Below, one piece after another: positions 41,850 to 45,382 of a DNA stretch of 45,382 bases. The DNA comes from Chitinophagaceae bacterium (GTDB taxonomy: Bacteria > Bacteroidota > Bacteroidia > Chitinophagales > Chitinophagaceae). The stretch's first letter is position 1. Each line of letters opens with the position of its first letter. Both the position numbers and the translations under genes were made by a program. Below the pieces are notes generated by a model. The model did not search any database. It was not told the DNA's origin and saw only the letters and a list, made by a program, of their open reading frames with translations. The stretch covers positions 1-45,382 of the forward strand of contig CANJJU010000003.1 in the NCBI GenBank assembly GCA_947474815.1, read 5' to 3'.

Positions 41850-42833
41850 TTAAGCGAGTGGGTTGCCTATATTTTCATTTACAAGCAATGCTTGTTCACG
41901 AGCATAGATTTTCATTTTATTATCTTCAGAATAACGATGCAGATATTTGAATAGCATAACCAAAACTGCCACGGCTAAAAAGCCAACCCACCAATCTACC
42001 TTAGGGTCTAGTTTACTGATATCGATGCTTTCTTTTTTACCACTTAAAACAAACATTTGTATTACAGCAATGGCGTTGTTTAAAAAATGAGCAATGATAT
42101 TTACCCATATATTTTTAGTTTTATAATACATCAAGCCCAATACAAATCCTAATATCGCCCTACTTAAAAAAAGATAAATAGACATATGTATAAAACTAAA
42201 AAACAAAGAAGTAAAAATAATCGCGAGCAATGGCATCTTCCACCATTTAACTAATAAAGTTTGTATGGCTCCCCTAAAAAAAAGCTCTTCAAACATGGCA
42301 GGGAAAAAAGCCATAATAAATATGGCTAAAATAAATTCGGGCCAGCTTTTTAAATTACTTAATAATAATACCTGTTCATTATAAGTAGCCTCAAGATTTT
42401 TAGCCATACTATCTAATGAAGGCATATAAGCTATTGCTTTTTTTGTTAGTTCCTCCAAAGGCATCGCCATTATATTAGCCATAAAAATGATCAGAAAACC
42501 AATCATTATCTGAGGCAGATTGATGTGCTTATTAAACCCCAACCAAAAAGGATTTCTTCCATTACATACCCAAGAATACAATACAGCAGGTATAAACATA
42601 ATACATAAGGTTCCAATAACTTGGAGGATACGGGATACGCCAACGTTTTTAGGATCTTTGAGCGCTTCAATCATCGCCGTTCCTATTTGAGAAAAAGACG
42701 TGCCAGCAGGCACAATATAAAAGCCGATTAACAATTGAATAAAGCCTGTCAACATTAGACCTACACCCAAAAAAAGAAGAAGCATTCCTAATTGGCCAAG
42801 CCCTGAGAAACCTTTATTGCTTTTATATTGCAT
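41850..42833 (-). CDS. CPBP/ABI-type intramembrane metalloprotease
   Basis: 327 residues with eight or so membrane helices. Motif 1 EExxxR is MFEELFFRGAIQTLL, motif 2 is FFSFIHMSIYLFLSRA (FxxxH) and motif 3 is NIIAHFLNNAIAV. All putative metal and catalytic residues are present. The family relates to Rce1 and bacteriocin-immunity proteins; substrates here are unknown. It heads the cdsA-psd operon and is divergent from dusB; the -33 element of dusB lies in its first codons. Confidence 0.9.
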   Translation of the reverse strand: MQYKSNKGFSGLGQLGMLLLFLGVGLMLTGFIQLLIGFYIVPAGTSFSQIGTAMIEALKDPKNVGVSRILQVIGTLCIMFIPAVLYSWVCNGRNPFWLGFNKHINLPQIMIGFLIIFMANIMAMPLEELTKKAIAYMPSLDSMAKNLEATYNEQVLLLSNLKSWPEFILAIFIMAFFPAMFEELFFRGAIQTLLVKWWKMPLLAIIFTSLFFSFIHMSIYLFLSRAILGFVLGLMYYKTKNIWVNIIAHFLNNAIAVIQMFVLSGKKESIDISKLDPKVDWWVGFLAVAVLVMLFKYLHRYSEDNKMKIYAREQALLVNENIGNPLA

Positions 42834-42858
42834 ACGACGAGTATTAATTGTAAATTTG
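42828..42858 (+). promoter_or_regulatory. dusB promoter (TTG-N20-TAAATTTG)
   Basis: TTG at 42828-42830, exactly 20 bp, TAAATTTG at 42851-42858, 25 bp before the dusB ATG. A full match to the Bacteroidota promoter; its -33 box overlaps the first codons of the divergent CPBP gene. Confidence 0.7.
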
Positions 42859-42883
42859 CCCCTGCAATATACTAAAGAATGCT

Positions 42884-43921
42884 ATGGCCAAAATAGGCAA
42901 TATCGAATTACCCGAATTTCCACTTCTACTAGCTCCCATGGAAGATGTGAGTGATCCTCCATTTAGATCAGTGTGCAAAGACAATGGTGCCGATATTATG
43001 TACAGCGAATTCATTAGTAGCGAAGGATTGATAAGAGATGCCATCAAAAGCAAACAGAAATTAGATTTTAGTGAAGAGGAAAGACCTTTTGGTATTCAGA
43101 TATTTGGAGGAGATGAAGATGCAATGGCAATGAGTGCAAGAATTTGCGAAACCGTTAACCCCGACTTAGTAGATATTAATTTTGGTTGTCCGGTTAAAAA
43201 AGTTGTAAGCAAAGGGGCTGGAGCAGGTGTATTAAAAGACATTGATTTAATGATTCGCTTAACAGAAGCAGTAGTGAAAAGCACGGCCCTTCCCGTAACA
43301 GTAAAAACAAGGTTGGGATGGGATGACAATACAAAAAACATAGAAGAAGTAGCTGAAAGACTGCAAGATGTAGGCGTTAAAGCATTGTCTATTCATGGAA
43401 GAACAAGAGCGCAATTATATAAAGGAGAGGCAGATTGGACACTTATAGGAAAAGTAAAAAACAATCCGCGGATACATATTCCAATATTCGGAAATGGGGA
43501 TATCGATAGCGCCCAGAAAGCTTTTGAATATAAAAACAGATATGGTATAGATGGAATAATGATTGGGCGAGCAGCAATTGGATACCCTTGGATATTTAGA
43601 GAAATAAAAGCTTACCTAAAAGACAAAACCATTCTTTCTTCTCCTACTTTAGAAGAAAGAATTGCTGTTTGTAAAAAGCATTTGCATAAATCAATTGACT
43701 GGAAAGGGCCTGTTGTTGGAATTAATGAAATGCGCAGACATTACACAAATTACTTGAAAGGATTACCTGGTATAAAAGAATTTAGGTATAAACTAGTTAC
43801 ACTTACTACTCCCGAATCAATTGTAGAAGTATTAGATCAAATCAGCGAACATTACAAGGAGTACCAATTTCAACATACTCCGATTGAAATTATTGATTAC
43901 CACCAGAAATGTCCGTTGTAA
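42884..43921 (+). CDS. dusB: tRNA-dihydrouridine synthase, DusB type
   Basis: A 345-residue FMN enzyme that reduces uridines in tRNA. The N-terminal FMN motif is LLLAPMEDVSDPPFRSV. The catalytic Cys is Cys102 in DINFGCPVKKVV. Substrate/FMN residues are seen in VKTRLGWDD, ALSIHGRTRAQLYKGEADW and FGNGDIDS. The C-terminal helical tRNA-binding part has EMRRHYTNYLKGLPGIKEFR. The start is the ATG at 42884, 25 bp after the promoter. Complete. Confidence 0.95.
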   Translation: MAKIGNIELPEFPLLLAPMEDVSDPPFRSVCKDNGADIMYSEFISSEGLIRDAIKSKQKLDFSEEERPFGIQIFGGDEDAMAMSARICETVNPDLVDINFGCPVKKVVSKGAGAGVLKDIDLMIRLTEAVVKSTALPVTVKTRLGWDDNTKNIEEVAERLQDVGVKALSIHGRTRAQLYKGEADWTLIGKVKNNPRIHIPIFGNGDIDSAQKAFEYKNRYGIDGIMIGRAAIGYPWIFREIKAYLKDKTILSSPTLEERIAVCKKHLHKSIDWKGPVVGINEMRRHYTNYLKGLPGIKEFRYKLVTLTTPESIVEVLDQISEHYKEYQFQHTPIEIIDYHQKCPL

Positions 43922-43949
43922 ATACTTAACCGATTGAATAGATTTGTCA

Positions 43950-44637
43950 CTAATCAATGCCGAGGGCTTTTTTCATTTCATTTCCCAATGGTGGTACCGA
44001 TGAATCGAAAAAGTGAGTAAGGACACCATTTTCATTGACAATATATTTACAAAAATTCCAAGTAGGCGACTGATTATTCCATCCATTTAGATTTTTATCA
44101 CTAAGCCATTTATAGATTTCTTGTTGATTATTATTCTTAACTACAACGTCCTTTGTGGCAATGGGGAAAGTGACTCCATAATTTTTTTTTACAAAAAGAG
44201 GCAATGGCTTCGTTGCTTCCCTTTTCCTGTTGTTGAAAATCATTTGCAGGAAATCCAATCACAATAATCTTGTCATTATATTGCTGAGATAATTTTTGTA
44301 AACCTTCATATTGTGCAGTAAAACCACAATCAGAGGCGGTATTGACTAACACCACTTTTTTACCTTTAGTAGAAGACATTTTAAAATCAGTACTGTCATT
44401 TAGTTTGATCTCTAATGAATAGAAGTCAACCATTGGCTTCTGCTGCGCCGTATTTGTTGCTGATTTCTTTTTGCCCACTTTCATAATAATAGGATAAAAA
44501 GCTTTTAATATTTTTTGTCTAGTTGTCATTTGTTTTGAATTTTTATTAGCAATGGCTACATATACGATAGCGCCCGACAATAGGACACATAACACAATAA
44601 TTGTTTTCATTTTCCAATTGTATTTTAATGAATTCAT
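43950..44637 (-). pseudogene. Glutathione peroxidase-like thiol peroxidase, frameshifted in an A9 run
   Basis: Two overlapping minus-strand frames together encode one GPx. Frame 1 begins at the ATG 44635-44637 (an ATG at 44610 is the alternative), has a membrane/signal segment at about 11-30, the redox Cys104 in NTASDCGFTAQYEGL and FPANDFQQQEKGSNEA. It fails after the A9 run 44182-44190, where FCKKK is followed by out-of-family sequence. Removing one A restores CKKNYGVTFPIATKDV and later WNFCKYIVNENG, giving about 228 residues. Either the base is a sequencing error, a recent null mutation, or polymerase slippage rescues it. It lies one base after the aldehyde dehydrogenase stop. Confidence 0.8.
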
Positions 44638-44638
44638 G

Positions 44639-45382
44639 TTACCGAATAAATTTTTTAAAAAGCCCTAGTTTTCCTTTGAATGGTGGATATTTCATAGAAG
44701 GGTCAAACCAAGTAGGTGTTTTAAGAATTGATTTTTTATGACTGAAGGTATCAAAACTAAACTTCCCTTGATATTGTCCTATTCCACTGAATCCCCTTCC
44801 TCCAAATGGTAAATTATGATTGGTAAGATGCCAACTTGCATTATTGATGCACCCACCCCCAAACGACACTTGCTCCATCCATTCGGATTCCTTTTTTGGA
44901 GAGGAGGTAAAAACATATAAAGCCAAAGGATTTTTATTTTTTGAAATAATCTCAATAGCCTCTTCGTGATTGTTAAAAGTTAGGATAGGAAGGATTGGGC
45001 CAAATATTTCTTCCTTCATGATAGGGCTTTCTATATCTACCTTATCCATTAACGTGGGTTCAATAAATAAATTTTCTCTATTGCTTGCGCCTCCATAAAC
45101 GATAGTGCCGTCATCTAAATATTTAATAATTCTATCAAATTGTTTTTCGTTAATAATTTTACCATAATGCTCAACGGAAGACGCTTCATCTGTAAAGAAT
45201 TTTTTAATAGTGGTAATCAGCGCTTCAACCACTTGCGCTTTAATAGAATGATTCACTAATAAATAATCTGGAGCCACACACATTTGTCCAACATTAGAAA
45301 ATTTAGTTACTACAATTCTTTTTGCAGCCACTGTAATATCAGCATCGGCTTCAATAATACAAGGGCTTTTCCCTCCTAGTTC
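44639..45382 (-). CDS. Aldehyde dehydrogenase, ALDH3 type (partial, C-terminal 247 residues)
   Basis: The frame is open from the right edge, so the N-terminal half is missing and the ATG at 45331 is internal. The fragment begins at the catalytic-Glu motif (ELGGKSP) and contains the catalytic Cys35 in NVGQMCVAPDY. The later EEIFGPILPILTF and the loop NLPFGGRGFSGIGQYQGKFS, with C-terminal SHKKSILKTPTW, fit the class 3 fatty-aldehyde dehydrogenase group. It oxidises aldehydes with NAD(P). A GPx-like gene follows one base later, suggesting an oxidative-stress or lipid-aldehyde unit. Confidence 0.9.
   Translation of the reverse strand, partial: ELGGKSPCIIEADADITVAAKRIVVTKFSNVGQMCVAPDYLLVNHSIKAQVVEALITTIKKFFTDEASSVEHYGKIINEKQFDRIIKYLDDGTIVYGGASNRENLFIEPTLMDKVDIESPIMKEEIFGPILPILTFNNHEEAIEIISKNKNPLALYVFTSSPKKESEWMEQVSFGGGCINNASWHLTNHNLPFGGRGFSGIGQYQGKFSFDTFSHKKSILKTPTWFDPSMKYPPFKGKLGLFKKFIR

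Noticed and set aside
1-45382. CRISPR arrays, tRNA/rRNA genes, insertion sequences, prophage or integrase genes
   Set aside because: All intergenic stretches were read; none has spaced repeats, tRNA-like folds or transposase/integrase frames.

Overview
The window is a stretch of low-GC chromosome (by eye about 36-38% GC) from a member of the Bacteroidota, most likely class Chitinophagia, family Chitinophagaceae. The evidence for this is a TonB-dependent receptor with an N-terminal carboxypeptidase-D-like repeat, a GldC protein, a type IX secretion (T9SS) C-terminal tail on a di-haem peroxidase, a DUF4290 protein, a mreBCD-PBP2-rodA cluster, and several copies of the Bacteroidota promoter (TTG, about 20 bp, TAnnTTTG). 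It reads as core chromosome: I see no integrase, transposase, CRISPR array, rRNA or tRNA.

Layout. 1-3335 (-): TonB receptor followed by a lipoprotein that runs off the left edge. 3336-3597: a shared divergent control region with an 11-bp-phased array of 7-mers. 3598-5487 (+): PhoU-like protein and Pit phosphate transporter. 5583-7634 (+): galE and a transketolase C-terminal subunit. 7711-9362 (+): ECF sigma factor, membrane anti-sigma-like protein and a Spy/CpxP-like periplasmic protein. 9426-16298 (-): mreB, mreC, mreD, PBP2, rodA and a metallo-beta-lactamase-fold hydrolase, i.e. the rod-shape/elongasome operon. 16542-17822 (-): purD. 17987-19726 (+): POT peptide transporter. 19804-22998: di-haem cytochrome c peroxidase, AlkB hydroxylase and a small cytochrome c lipoprotein. 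23024-24295 (-): serS. 24371-27035 (+): small unknown protein, cyclophilin, gcvH, VanZ-like, DUF4290. 27155-32925 (+): murA, gmk, CNNM/CorC-type protein, glycosyltransferase-like protein, gldC, YqeY, CvpA. 33023-38611 (+): alpha/beta hydrolase, CBS protein, BamA-like protein, nadK, histidine kinase and response regulator. 38621-40102: SDR oxidoreductase (-) and YjjG-type nucleotidase (+). 40162-42833 (-): CPBP protease, cdsA, psd and a 52-residue Cys/Lys-rich secreted peptide. 42884-43921 (+): dusB. 43950-45382 (-): aldehyde dehydrogenase (cut by the right edge) and a glutathione peroxidase with a one-base frameshift in an A9 run.

The most interesting signal is in the 262-bp region between the TonB receptor and the PhoU-Pit pair. 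Six 7-mers related to TGTTAnC start every 11 bp (3371, 3382, 3393, 3404, 3415, 3426), and a further pair with the same spacing (3520, 3531) sits just upstream of the Pit promoter. This is the geometry of binding sites for PhoB/PhoP-type response regulators, and on the minus strand the units resemble the TTAACA-like PhoP box. I infer that both divergent operons are controlled by one OmpR/PhoB-type regulator, probably in response to phosphate, which would make the TonB receptor and lipoprotein candidates for phosphate- or phospho-compound uptake. Other items worth a look are the sigma/anti-sigma/Spy-like module, the small Cys-rich peptide with its own terminator, the frameshifted peroxidase, TTG starts, and promoters placed so close to ATG codons that they decide the start or imply leaderless mRNA.
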